This document shows positions 1 through 8,280 of a stretch of 64,000 nt of DNA, in pieces. How positions within the stretch are numbered: position 1 is the stretch's first letter; every line of letters begins with the position of its first letter. Source of the DNA: Bryobacterales bacterium (GTDB taxonomy: Bacteria > Acidobacteriota > Terriglobia > Bryobacterales > Bryobacteraceae); the NCBI GenBank assembly GCA_016789905.1, contig JAEUQC010000172.1:124001-188000 (forward strand), given 5' to 3'. The position numbers and the translations under genes were made by a program. Below the pieces are notes generated by a model. The model made no database searches. It saw nothing but the letters and a program-made list of their open reading frames with translations, and was not told the DNA's origin.

Positions 1-1251
1 TTGCGTTGAATCGCCCAAGTCGAAGCGGGTGCGCTCGGCGTCTTCCAACTGGCGGGCGGCCTTAAGCTCTTCGCGGATAACGCCCACCACTTGATAGGCG
101 GCGCGGACGGCGCTGGCGGCGTCCTGCACGTCGAGCAGCACGCGATCGCGGGCAAAGCGCAGTTCGGCTTCAATCATGGTGAGCTTGGCTTCCGCCTGGG
201 TCTGTTTGCCGATCGCCTTGCGGCGCTGGGCGGGGAGTTCGAAGTTCAGACCGCCCTCGATTTCGTTGCCTTTGCGGCTGACCCGGCCGGTGCCGACGTC
301 GCGGGAGTAGTTGAAAAACACATCGAGTTGGGGCTGTATCTGGTTCTTTGCCAGGCGAGTTTCCACACTCTGTTGCTGGCGCTTGATGAGCAGACTCTGG
401 ATTTCGGGGCGCGCGGTCATGGCGGCGGCGAGGTCGGCGGCTTCCTGCTCCGGCGCCAGCGGTTCGGGCTCTGGGAAGGCCCGGAAGAGTCGATCGGCGC
501 CGGGCTGTTGCGGGTCGCCGGCGGCATTCCGGAAAAAGAGCGAAAGTTCAATGGCCGCGCCTTGCAGGTAGCGTTCGGCGTTGACCAGCGCGGAGCGGCG
601 CTGCAGAATAGCGCGGAGGTTGTCGGTAAGTTCCACCGGGGCAAGCTGGCCGAGCTTGACGGTGTCTTCCAATTGCTGATTGCGCTGTTCGGCGAGCGTG
701 AGCAGATCCTTGGCGACGGTGATTTGCCGTCCGGCGGCCACCCATTCCCAGTACTGTTTCAGCGCCGATTTGTAGATTTTCAGGCGTTCCTTGGAGATGG
801 TGAATTCGGCGCCCTGCTGGCCGAGTTGTGTGGTCTGCAGGTCGGCGCGGCGGTCGTCAATGGCGCGGTCCCGCATAAGCGGAACGCGTAGGCCGCCGGA
901 CCATTCGCCGCCGGAGAGCGTGAGGGCTTTTTCGTCGTAGGGGCCGTAGGTGCCGCGGCCGACGCGATAACCGCCGTAGACGGTGGCGCCCCAGAGCGTG
1001 GTGTTCTGTTCGAGCTGGCCTTTGGCTGTTTCGTTGCGGTAAAAGCCCACCTGCTGCGACGAGGCCTGGCCCTTCAACTTCAGGTCGAATTCCCCACGCG
1101 CGGAGAGCGCCGCGCCCTCGGCCAGGCGGCGTTCAGCGACGACGGCTTCAATCAAGGGAAAGGAGCGATCAACGGAGGCCAGCAGCTCGTCGATGGTGAG
1201 TGGTTCGGCGGCCCAGGCGCAAGTGGTGAGCAGAAGAACGAGCCGCTTCAT
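1..1251 (-). CDS. TolC-family outer membrane efflux protein (C-terminus beyond window)
   Basis: Outer membrane channel of a type I secretion or efflux system. About 417 residues are visible; the reading frame is still open at position 1, so the C-terminus is missing. It starts with ATG at 1251, which overlaps the TGA of the HlyD-type gene as ATGA. The first 15 residues (MKRLVLLLTTCAWAA) form a signal peptide. Long Gln/Ala/Glu-rich amphipathic helices follow, including one that starts LKQYWEWVAAGRQI, as in TolC periplasmic helices. Its position as third gene after an ABC exporter and a membrane fusion protein supports the call. The exported substrate is unknown. Confidence 0.88.
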   Translation of the reverse strand, partial: MKRLVLLLTTCAWAAEPLTIDELLASVDRSFPLIEAVVAERRLAEGAALSARGEFDLKLKGQASSQQVGFYRNETAKGQLEQNTTLWGATVYGGYRVGRGTYGPYDEKALTLSGGEWSGGLRVPLMRDRAIDDRRADLQTTQLGQQGAEFTISKERLKIYKSALKQYWEWVAAGRQITVAKDLLTLAEQRNQQLEDTVKLGQLAPVELTDNLRAILQRRSALVNAERYLQGAAIELSLFFRNAAGDPQQPGADRLFRAFPEPEPLAPEQEAADLAAAMTARPEIQSLLIKRQQQSVETRLAKNQIQPQLDVFFNYSRDVGTGRVSRKGNEIEGGLNFELPAQRRKAIGKQTQAEAKLTMIEAELRFARDRVLLDVQDAASAVRAAYQVVGVIREELKAARQLEDAERTRFDLGDSTQ

Positions 1252-2537
1252 TTCTTCTCTTTCGCTCCGGGTTCGGTTAAGGAGATGACGGGCGGGAAGC
1301 CATTGAACTGCCGCCAGAACTCGTAGCCGAGCGGCACTTGATTGAGCAGCACCCAGCCGTTGGCGCGGACGCCCTGGCGCAGGTAGTTCTGGCTGGGCCA
1401 CGGGTCTTCGTTAGGGTCGGCTTCCACGAGCACGCGGAACTTGCCTTGGCCATTGTCGGTGGAATCGACCAGTAGCACGCGGCCGCCGAAGGTGCCGACC
1501 GCGATGGACGGCCAGCCGGAGAATTGGAGCGCCGGCCAGCCTTCAAACTGAAGGCGGACGTGGCGGCCGGGCGAGATGAGCGGGGTGTCGTTGCCGTCCA
1601 TCATCAGTTCGACGACATTATTCTGCGTTTGCGGAACGAGGACGCAGATGAGATCGCCGGACTTGAGCAGTTCCCCGCTTTGCCGGGCGACGACGCGGAA
1701 AACGGTGCCATCAATGGGGGCGGTGATGATCTGCGTGGACTGGCGGGCGAGGCGGACATCGACTTTGGTAAGTTCGGCCTGCGCCTTGGCCACGTCGGAC
1801 TGGGCGGAGGCGTGCGAGCCCCAAGCTTCGTCGATGCGGCTGCGAGAATCGGCATCGACGCGGAGAAGCTCGGCGTCGAGCGAGATTTTCTCGTTCTTGG
1901 CGGCGTTGAGCGTGGCGGTGGTGCGTTCGACGTCGGCGATCTTCTGTTGCAGATCCAGTTCGGCCAGTTCCACGTTGCGCGTGGAGGTAAGGCCCTTGGC
2001 GGCGAGGCCTTTCTGGCGATCGATTTGGAGCTTGGCGGTGACAAGCGCGGACTTGGCGGCTTCCAGCGATTGTTCGGCGGCGGAGATGCGATCCACCGAC
2101 ATCTGGACGCGGGAGCGAGCGGCGGCGACACCGGTTTTCAGCGTCAATTCAAGGCCGCGGATGCGGTCCTCTATGGTTTGGACACGGCGCTGGGCGGCGG
2201 AGATGGTTTGCGCGGTGGCGGAACGTTCCTGGCCGAGGCGTTCCATGATGGCCGGGTCGTTGTCGGTGAGATCGACGATGGGGTCGCCCTTCTTTACTTT
2301 GGAGCCTTCCACGACGTACCACTTGGCGATGCGGCCTTCCACCAGGGCTTCAATGTTCTGGGGCCGCTCGTCGGGGCGGAAGGCGATGACGCGGCCGCTG
2401 CCGGTGACGTTCTGCTGCCAGGGGGTAATGGTAAGGGCGACGACAGTGGTGGCGATGAGGGCCACCAGAACACGCGAAAGTATGCGCTGGGACTTGGGAA
2501 CGGAGATGGCGTGGAGCGCGAGGCGGGCGGGGATCAT
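1248..2537 (-). CDS. HlyD-family periplasmic adaptor (membrane fusion protein)
   Basis: Inner-membrane-anchored adaptor linking an ABC exporter to a TolC channel. The 429-residue protein has one membrane segment near residues 18-40, a first lipoyl-like half-motif (EGRIAKWYVVEGSKVKKGDP) near residues 68-87, a long alpha-helical hairpin from about 90 to 255, and the returning beta-barrel half (APIDGTVFRVVARQSGELL). Start and stop codons both overlap the neighbours by 4 bases (2534-2537 and 1248-1251), so the three genes form one translationally coupled operon. The length is typical of the family. Confidence 0.9.
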   Translation of the reverse strand: MIPARLALHAISVPKSQRILSRVLVALIATTVVALTITPWQQNVTGSGRVIAFRPDERPQNIEALVEGRIAKWYVVEGSKVKKGDPIVDLTDNDPAIMERLGQERSATAQTISAAQRRVQTIEDRIRGLELTLKTGVAAARSRVQMSVDRISAAEQSLEAAKSALVTAKLQIDRQKGLAAKGLTSTRNVELAELDLQQKIADVERTTATLNAAKNEKISLDAELLRVDADSRSRIDEAWGSHASAQSDVAKAQAELTKVDVRLARQSTQIITAPIDGTVFRVVARQSGELLKSGDLICVLVPQTQNNVVELMMDGNDTPLISPGRHVRLQFEGWPALQFSGWPSIAVGTFGGRVLLVDSTDNGQGKFRVLVEADPNEDPWPSQNYLRQGVRANGWVLLNQVPLGYEFWRQFNGFPPVISLTEPGAKEKK

Positions 2538-4663
2538 CGGCGCACCTCGGCCACGTCGCCTTCTTCCAGCAGCATGACGCGGTTACAGCGGGCGAGCAGG
2601 TCCGGGCGCTCGGTGATGCAGAGCAGGGTCCAGGGAGCGTTGGGGTGGAAGAGCATGTCGCAGATGGGTTCGCGTTCGCGGGCGCGGTCGACGGGGTCGA
2701 GCGCGTCGTCGATGATGAGCAGGCGGGGCTGTCCGGCGATGGCGCGTGCGATCATGAGGCGCGTGGCCTGACTGGCCGACAGCGGGCGTCCGCCGGGATG
2801 AAGCACGGTGTCGAGGCCATCGGGCATGGCTTGAATCTCTTCGAGGATGCCGACTTTCTGCAGCGCGCCGGTGACGGCCGGCAGGTTCATGTCGTGGCGG
2901 CCGAGGCGAACATTTTCAAGAATAGTGCCGGTGAAGAGTTCAATGGAACGAACCAGGGCCACGTTTCCGCGAATGGAGGCGAGGGGGAGCGAGCGGTAAT
3001 CGATGCCATCGAGCAGGAGCGAGCCGTGCTGTGGCTGGCGCAGGCCGAACAGGGTGTCGGCGAGGGTGCTTTTGCCACAGCCGTGGCGGCCCATGAGGCC
3101 GACACGATCGCCGGGCCGGATGTCCCAATCGCGAATGCGGAGAACGGGGCTGTCCGCTTTATAGCCAAGCGAAAGGTCAGCGAGCCGCAGGGCGGCGGGC
3201 CCGGCGGCGGACGGAATAGCTTCGCCGCCGGAGCGTTCGAGCGGCAGATCGACAAGGCCGCCCAGCTTATCGACCGCGGCCTGGAGGTCGTAGAAGACTT
3301 CGAGGTGCTTTCCGAACTTGGTAAAGCCGCTGACCATGAGGGTGACGATGAGTTCGCTGGCGACGAGTTGGCCGAGAGTTAACTGCCGCTCAATCACCAG
3401 CCAGCCGCCGATGCCCAGCAGAACGGAGCTGGCGATGGCCTGGAGGAGGAAACTGCCGGCCACCTGGCGAAGGAGGATCTTGAAGTGCTTGCCGCGGTAA
3501 TAGAGATAGTCCTCCATCAGGGCGTCGGCCTTGGCGGAAGCCAGTTCCTGGCCGCCCGCCGACTTGAACGTCACCAAGTGCGTGGCGATCTGTTCCAGCC
3601 ATGCCTGAAACGCGTACTTTGCCTTGGACTCCTTGATGCTGGTGTAGACGGCGCCCCGGCCCAGGACGAAGACGATGAACAGCATGGAAACGATGAGAAA
3701 GATGTCGAAGGCCAGCAGAAGGGGATGGTAAAGCGCCACCAGCATCAGGCCGATGACCGTTTGCATGAAGATGCCAAGGCCATCGATAAGCAGGGTGGCG
3801 GCGGATTTTTGGACGGTCACCACGTCAAAGAATCGGTTGACGAGTTCAGGGCCGTGGTATTTATCGAAGGCGTCGGGGCGGACGCGGAGCAGGCGCCAGG
3901 TAAGGTCACTGCCAACACGGGCGAAGATGGAGCGTTGCAGAATTTCCACGACCCAGGCGCGCAGGGAATTGATGAGGGCGGAAAAGCCGAGCGCGACGAA
4001 AACGAAGAGCGTGAGAACGACCAGCGGCTGAAGGACGCTGCCGAAAGCGATGGTGTTGACCAGCGATTGAACGGCGACGGGCACCACCAGTGAGAGCAGA
4101 CCGATGACGACGGAGTAGATGACCGCGACCCAGAGCGTCGAACGTTCGGCGGCAAGAAGCGCTTTGAGCCGATTCCAGGGCGGCATGGGCGAGTCCGGAT
4201 CCGCCGAGCGCAAACCGGCGAGCGGGGCGACCGGTTCCGGAACCAGCCATTCGGCCTCGTTGCTATCGGTTTGCATCCATTGCTCCAGCTCTTTTTCGGA
4301 AATCCAGGCAGGCTTTGGCCCCCGTTGGGGCTCGCAACACAGCGCTTTCTTACCGCTTCCTTCCAATACGAAGAGCACTTCGGCTTCTGCGCCGGGGCGC
4401 TGCCGCAAGGCCAGCCATGGGGAATCCGGGTGCGCCTGGCGAATGGCGGCACCGATGGACTGCCGGACGGGTGTCAGCCGGAAACCAAGGTCATTGGCGG
4501 CGGCTACAAGAAGCTGGGCCGGCGTGGCCGGTTGGGCGCGGAGGCGGCGGAGAGATTGGCTGAGCAGGTCGCGGTCCGGTTCGACGCCCATCTGCTGCCA
4601 CAGGAACTCCATGGCTCTAGGAAGAGTGGAGGAAGTGAAGGAATTTTGGATGGAGGTCGTCAC
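2534..4663 (-). CDS. Type I secretion ABC exporter with a divergent nucleotide-binding domain
   Basis: HlyB-like half transporter of 709 residues, starting at GTG 4663 (an internal ATG lies at residue 18). Residues about 18-140 resemble the C39-like domain of HlyB-type exporters but lack an obvious catalytic Cys. Residues about 165-440 hold the transmembrane helices, and 485-709 the ATPase. Walker A is intact (GRHGCGKST). Other motifs deviate: the signature is LSASQ (628-632) rather than LSGGQ, the catalytic Glu after Walker B is Asp653 (IIDDALD), and the H-loop His is Glu685 (ITERPD). Hydrolysis is therefore probably slow or needs a partner; this is inference. First gene of the operon with HlyD and TolC. 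Confidence 0.87.
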   Translation of the reverse strand: MTTSIQNSFTSSTLPRAMEFLWQQMGVEPDRDLLSQSLRRLRAQPATPAQLLVAAANDLGFRLTPVRQSIGAAIRQAHPDSPWLALRQRPGAEAEVLFVLEGSGKKALCCEPQRGPKPAWISEKELEQWMQTDSNEAEWLVPEPVAPLAGLRSADPDSPMPPWNRLKALLAAERSTLWVAVIYSVVIGLLSLVVPVAVQSLVNTIAFGSVLQPLVVLTLFVFVALGFSALINSLRAWVVEILQRSIFARVGSDLTWRLLRVRPDAFDKYHGPELVNRFFDVVTVQKSAATLLIDGLGIFMQTVIGLMLVALYHPLLLAFDIFLIVSMLFIVFVLGRGAVYTSIKESKAKYAFQAWLEQIATHLVTFKSAGGQELASAKADALMEDYLYYRGKHFKILLRQVAGSFLLQAIASSVLLGIGGWLVIERQLTLGQLVASELIVTLMVSGFTKFGKHLEVFYDLQAAVDKLGGLVDLPLERSGGEAIPSAAGPAALRLADLSLGYKADSPVLRIRDWDIRPGDRVGLMGRHGCGKSTLADTLFGLRQPQHGSLLLDGIDYRSLPLASIRGNVALVRSIELFTGTILENVRLGRHDMNLPAVTGALQKVGILEEIQAMPDGLDTVLHPGGRPLSASQATRLMIARAIAGQPRLLIIDDALDPVDRAREREPICDMLFHPNAPWTLLCITERPDLLARCNRVMLLEEGDVAEVRR

Positions 4664-4678
4664 AGGATTAGGTCTATA

Positions 4679-4702
4679 GTTCAGATATGCAAATGTCTGA
4701 AC
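4679..4702. promoter_or_regulatory. Near-perfect 24-bp palindrome, candidate operator of the exporter operon
   Basis: Ten-base arms GTTCAGATAT and ATGTCTGAAC flank GCAA, with one mismatch. It lies just downstream of the predicted transcription start of the leftward exporter operon. Its right half contains AATGT-N3-AACAT (4692-4704), which recurs exactly 100 bp away next to the ArsR-type gene. Probable binding site of that repressor. Confidence 0.5.
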
Positions 4703-4710
4703 ATGAGTTT

Positions 4711-4739
4711 ATTTAAACATGCTCAAAAATGGATGTCAA
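4711..4739 (-). promoter_or_regulatory. Predicted promoter of the secretion operon
   Basis: On the minus strand TTGACA (4739-4734) is a perfect -35 box, with TTAAAT (4716-4711, 4 of 6 consensus bases) 17 bases downstream. The -10 lies in a small palindrome, GTTTA-TT-TAAAC (4707-4718). The predicted start near 4704 leaves a leader of about 40 bases before GTG 4663. Confidence 0.5.
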
Positions 4740-4749
4740 GATATTTCGC

Positions 4750-4778
4750 TTGACACAAGGTTCACATCTTATTAGAAT
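4750..4778 (+). promoter_or_regulatory. Predicted sigma70-type promoter of the ArsR-family gene
   Basis: TTGACA (4750-4755), 17-base spacer, TAGAAT (4773-4778): 11 of 12 consensus bases. The -35 is one arm of the inverted repeat TGTCAAG/CTTGACA (4734-4740 and 4749-4755), whose other arm supplies the -35 of the leftward promoter, so the two promoters stand back to back. Confidence 0.7.
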
Positions 4779-4791
4779 CAGTTAGTTGTCG

Positions 4792-4805
4792 AATGTTCTA
4801 ACATT
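4792..4805. promoter_or_regulatory. Palindrome AATGTT-CT-AACATT, candidate autoregulatory operator
   Basis: Perfect 6-base arms around CT, between the predicted transcription start and ATG 4825 of the ArsR-type gene. It shares AATGT-N3-AACAT with 4692-4704. Confidence 0.5.
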
Positions 4806-4824
4806 TTCATACGTTCACATCACA

Positions 4825-5181
4825 ATGCCAGCACGTCACATCATCGCTAAGGAACTTGCCGAACTGTTCGGCGTCTTCTCCCATCCGGACCGTGTTCGGA
4901 TTGTGGAGGAGCTGAGAGAAGGGGAGCGGGACGTGAACGCGCTGCAGGCGGTGTTGGGCGTGAGCCACTCGCGGACGTCGCAAAACCTGTCGGTATTGCG
5001 GATGCACCGGGTGGTGGCGGAGCGGCGGGAGGGCCGGCACGTTTTTTACCGGCTGGTGCAGCCGGAGATGGCGGCGTGGATCAGTTCCGGAATCCAGTTT
5101 TTGGAGGCGGAAACGGCAAACGCGCAGGCGCGGCAGACGGCGATTGACGAAGTGCGGCAGATGTGGCGGACGGCCGAGTAG
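4825..5181 (+). CDS. ArsR-family winged-helix transcriptional repressor
   Basis: Small dimeric winged-helix DNA-binding protein of 118 residues. It shows the ArsR-type helix (LAELFGVFSHPDRVRIVEEL), a recognition region (LGVSHSRTSQNLSVLRMHRV), and the wing (AERREGRHVFYRLV). No CVC metal-binding motif is visible, so the inducer is not obviously a metal. ATG 4825 fits family N-termini. An in-frame TTG at 4786 would add 13 residues and lies 7 bases after the -10, so a leaderless longer form cannot be excluded. Divergent from the secretion operon, with shared promoter symmetry and matching palindromes, it probably controls both units. Confidence 0.88.
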   Translation: MPARHIIAKELAELFGVFSHPDRVRIVEELREGERDVNALQAVLGVSHSRTSQNLSVLRMHRVVAERREGRHVFYRLVQPEMAAWISSGIQFLEAETANAQARQTAIDEVRQMWRTAE

Positions 5182-5240
5182 AGGATAAGACGGGCCTGCG
5201 GCAGGAAACCGTGATACAACACGGGTAGGCCCTCCGATAG

Positions 5241-6254
5241 ATGCATCGAACGCTGCTGTTGCGCGGCGCCCGCCAGTTGATAACTATGCGGGGCGCCGAG
5301 GGACCCCGCCGAGGAGCGGCCTGTCTCGACCTGGGAATCATTACCGACGGATCGATACTGATCCGGGATGGGCGGATTGCCAGTGTGGGTCATTCGCGCC
5401 GGATCGACAACCTGGCGGAGGCGCGGCACGTCGACGTGTACGAGGCGCATGGCGTTGTGGTGATGCCGGGGCTGGTGGACGCGCAGGCCGTGATGCCGGA
5501 GAACAACGGCGTTCTGCGAAGGCTGCTGACGCTGGCGCTGGCGCATGGAACGACGGCGCTGGCGGGGATTGGTTCGTATGCGACGCTGCGCGGGGTGGAG
5601 GAAGAGAATCAGGGAAAACTGTCGATACTTCCGACGCTGCAGGTTGACGGGGGAACGGAAGAGGCGCAGGTGAAGCGGGCGGCGCGGCGGAATCTGGCGC
5701 AGTTTCTGCGGCTCGATCTGCTGGCGCATACGAGGGAAGAACTCCGCTTCTTTCATGGGATGGGGGCGGCGATCCGGGCGATGACGCCGGAAAAAGAGAA
5801 CCCAGACTGGGTGGGCCTGGCGCTGGCGTACGGGGCGGAAGCGCTGGAACTGGCTGGGCCATTGGACGACGCGCAAATTACTTTGCTTGCCGATTCGGCC
5901 ACGAATTCGATTGTTACGCCAGGCTACACGGGGGCGGCGCGTGATCTACTGGACCGGGGGGCGGCGCTGGCGCTGGGGTCGGGTTTTCGGGCCGGTTTTC
6001 CGGGGACGTGCAGTATGGTTGGGGCGGCACTGCAGACGGTGCGGGAGGGAGGGCTTCAATTGGCCGAGGCGCTGACGATGAGCACGATCAACGCGGCGCA
6101 TGCGCTGGGCGTGGCGGGAGTGTGCGGATCGCTGGAGGCGGGCAAGCAGGCGAACCTGATTCTGCTGCATGTGCCGGACTACCGGGAGTTGGACCAGTAT
6201 GCGGGAGTGAACGTGGTGTCAAAAGTCTTTCAGGCTGGTACCTTGGTAAAATGA
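5241..6254 (+). CDS. HutI-like amidohydrolase-fold protein lacking the metal site
   Basis: Related to imidazolonepropionase (histidine degradation), but only 337 residues against about 410 in the family. It keeps the N-terminal beta sandwich, the strand ending PGLVDAQ, and a C-terminus close to HutI (INAAHALG, GSLEAGKQANLILLHVPDY, GVN near the end). The HxH metal motif that follows PGxVD is replaced (DAQAVMPE), the Asp of the ATDFNPG motif is Ser (ALGSGFRAG), and about 70 central residues are missing. It is therefore unlikely to be a classical hydrolase. Its stop overlaps an ATG of the formimidoyltransferase gene, so a shared role in histidine or one-carbon metabolism is inferred. Confidence 0.75.
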   Translation: MHRTLLLRGARQLITMRGAEGPRRGAACLDLGIITDGSILIRDGRIASVGHSRRIDNLAEARHVDVYEAHGVVVMPGLVDAQAVMPENNGVLRRLLTLALAHGTTALAGIGSYATLRGVEEENQGKLSILPTLQVDGGTEEAQVKRAARRNLAQFLRLDLLAHTREELRFFHGMGAAIRAMTPEKENPDWVGLALAYGAEALELAGPLDDAQITLLADSATNSIVTPGYTGAARDLLDRGAALALGSGFRAGFPGTCSMVGAALQTVREGGLQLAEALTMSTINAAHALGVAGVCGSLEAGKQANLILLHVPDYRELDQYAGVNVVSKVFQAGTLVK

Positions 6255-6259
6255 GCGGC

Positions 6260-7174
6260 ATGGAGCGTGTAGTCGCGTGCGTGGCAAACTACTCGGAGGG
6301 CCGGAGGCCTGAAGTGGTGGAGGCGATAGCGGCCTCGATTCGCAGGGTGGCCGGCGTGGCGATTCTGGACATCGATAGCGACCCGGACCACAACCGGTGC
6401 GTGATCACCTTTGCCGGATCTCCGGAGAGCGTGGGGGAAGCGGCGGTCGTGTCGGTGGGCGCGGCGGCGGAACTGATCGACTTGAACGAGCAGGACGGGG
6501 TGCATCCGAGGATCGGGGCGGCGGATGTGGTGCCGTTCGTGCCGATCCGGGGGATGACGATTATAGAGTGTGGCTGGGTGGCGCATAGTGTGGGGGCCGA
6601 GATATGGAACCGGTTCCATGTGCCGGTGTATTTGTATGGAGAAGCGGCGGTGCTGCCGGAGCGCCGGCCGTTGCCGAATGTGCGGCAGATCGGGTTTGAG
6701 AAGTTGCGGGAAGCGGTGAAGCACGACATACACCGGTTTCCGGATTATGGGCAGGCGGAACTGCATCCAACGGCGGGCGCGGTGGCGGTGGGAGCGCGGA
6801 AGATACTGATCGCCTGGAACATTGAGCTGGAAACGGCCGATGAAGAGATTGCGCGGTCGATTGCGTCGGCAATTCGCGAGGCCGACGGCGGGTTCCCGTG
6901 GGTGCGGGCGCTAGGACTCTCGCTGGCGTCCAAGGGGACGACGCAGGTTTCGATTAATCTGACCGACTACGAGATAACACCGCCGCACCATGTGCTGCCG
7001 AGGGTAGAGGCGCTGGCGGCGCAGCGCGGCGTGAAGGTGCGGTGCACGGAACTGATCGGGCTGATTCCGCAGAAGGCGCTAGACATGGCGGCGGAGGCGG
7101 GGGTGGACCTGCGGATTGAAAACCTGCGGCCGGACAGCACGATTGAAGCCCGGCTGGCCGCGGCGGGAATGTAG
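6260..7174 (+). CDS. Glutamate formimidoyltransferase
   Basis: Transfers a formimino group from N-formimino-glutamate to tetrahydrofolate (last step of one histidine degradation route). The roughly 304-residue protein covers the N- and C-subdomains of the FtcD transferase; the cyclodeaminase part of the bifunctional animal enzyme is absent. Recognisable segments are VACVANYSEGR at the N-terminus, HPRIGAADVVPFVP, and VGARKILIAWNIEL. ATG 6251 overlaps the preceding stop as ATGA. ATG 6260 starts closer to family N-termini and has TAAAAT ending 7 bases upstream, so I prefer 6260. No hutH or hutU lies in the window. Confidence 0.9.
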   Translation: MERVVACVANYSEGRRPEVVEAIAASIRRVAGVAILDIDSDPDHNRCVITFAGSPESVGEAAVVSVGAAAELIDLNEQDGVHPRIGAADVVPFVPIRGMTIIECGWVAHSVGAEIWNRFHVPVYLYGEAAVLPERRPLPNVRQIGFEKLREAVKHDIHRFPDYGQAELHPTAGAVAVGARKILIAWNIELETADEEIARSIASAIREADGGFPWVRALGLSLASKGTTQVSINLTDYEITPPHHVLPRVEALAAQRGVKVRCTELIGLIPQKALDMAAEAGVDLRIENLRPDSTIEARLAAAGM

Positions 7175-7177
7175 AAT
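7172..7177 (+). promoter_or_regulatory. -10-like TAGAAT directly upstream of lipoyl synthase 1
   Basis: TAGAAT ends 7 bases before GTG 7185 and overlaps the preceding stop codon. It fits the leaderless-start pattern seen across the window. No convincing -35. Confidence 0.4.
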
Positions 7178-7184
7178 AGAAGCA

Positions 7185-8063
7185 GTGCTAGTCAGTATTC
7201 AGACCAAGCCCGAACGGCCGAAGTGGCTGCGGGCGCCGGCGCCGGTGGGAGAGAACTACCGGGACTTGAAGGCGCTGGTGCAGGAGTTGAAACTGCACAC
7301 GGTTTGCGAATCGGCGGCGTGTCCGAACATTGGTGAGTGCTGGAATCACCGGACGGCGACGTTCATGATTCTGGGGAACATGTGTACACGGCGGTGCGGC
7401 TTCTGCGCGGTGCAGAAAGGAGCGCCGCTGGAAGTGGACATGGACGAGCCGCGGCGAGTGGCCGAGGCGGTGGCGCTGATGGGGCTGAAGCACGCGGTGA
7501 TCACGAGCGTGAACCGGGATGACCGGAAGGACGGCGGCGCTGAACTGTTCGCGATGACGATTCGCGCGATCCATGAGCGGGTGCCGGAGTGCCATGTGGA
7601 AGTGCTGGTGCCGGACTTTCAGGGCAATTACGACGCGATGCAGACAGTGATGGACGCCGGGCCGGAGGTGTTGAACCACAACACGGAGACAGTGCCGAGG
7701 CTATACAGGACGGTGCGGCTGGGGGCGGACTACCCGCGTTCGCTGGAGATGCTGGCCTACGCGAAGATTCTGCGGCCGCAGACGCCGGTGAAGAGCGGGC
7801 TGATGCTGGGGCTTGGGGAGACGTTGGACGAAGTGTTGCGCGTGATGCAGGATTTGCGGGCGAGCCGGGTGGACATACTGACGGTGGGCCAGTATTTGCA
7901 GCCTTCGAAGAAGCACTTGCCGATTGTGCGCTACGTGCCGCTGGAAGAGTTCGCGATGTTGAAGAAAGCGGGTTACGAGATGGGATTCAGCCACGTCGAA
8001 TCGGGCCCGTTAGTTCGTTCGAGCTACCACGCGGCCGACGCCGTGGAGGCCGCCGGCGCTTGA
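7185..8063 (+). CDS. lipA: Lipoyl synthase (copy 1)
   Basis: Radical SAM enzyme that inserts two sulphurs into protein-bound octanoyl groups to form lipoyl cofactors of 2-oxoacid dehydrogenases and the glycine cleavage system. The 292-residue protein has the auxiliary cluster motif CESAACPNIGEC, the radical SAM motif CTRRCGFC, and the conserved C-terminal RSSY serine. GTG 7185 is the first sensible start, 10 bases after the formimidoyltransferase stop. A second complete lipA lies at 53385; the two proteins clearly differ in sequence. Confidence 0.95.
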   Translation: MLVSIQTKPERPKWLRAPAPVGENYRDLKALVQELKLHTVCESAACPNIGECWNHRTATFMILGNMCTRRCGFCAVQKGAPLEVDMDEPRRVAEAVALMGLKHAVITSVNRDDRKDGGAELFAMTIRAIHERVPECHVEVLVPDFQGNYDAMQTVMDAGPEVLNHNTETVPRLYRTVRLGADYPRSLEMLAYAKILRPQTPVKSGLMLGLGETLDEVLRVMQDLRASRVDILTVGQYLQPSKKHLPIVRYVPLEEFAMLKKAGYEMGFSHVESGPLVRSSYHAADAVEAAGA

Positions 8064-8280
8064 GCTCGCTCTGACGAACCGGACGGGAGCGGCGAACTCT
8101 GAGTTGGTGAGGCCGGCGATCAGCCCGGTCATCGGGGACGCGGGTAGAACAGGGGCCTAACCCGTTGTGGGGGTGGGGATGCCGCGCGCGGAACCGGTCG
8201 ACGAAGGGTACGGCGAATTTCATGGGAGTGCTTTACCTGGAACAATCGGCGGGACGATTTCGTAGTGATAAGTGATCGCC
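8064..8280. other. 217-bp noncoding stretch, possibly a structured RNA
   Basis: No convincing reading frame. The GC-rich sequence has potential stems, for example CGCTC near 8075 with GAGCG about 15 bases later. I could not match it to tRNA, tmRNA, RNase P or SRP RNA by eye. It may simply be the leader of the next gene. Confidence 0.2.
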
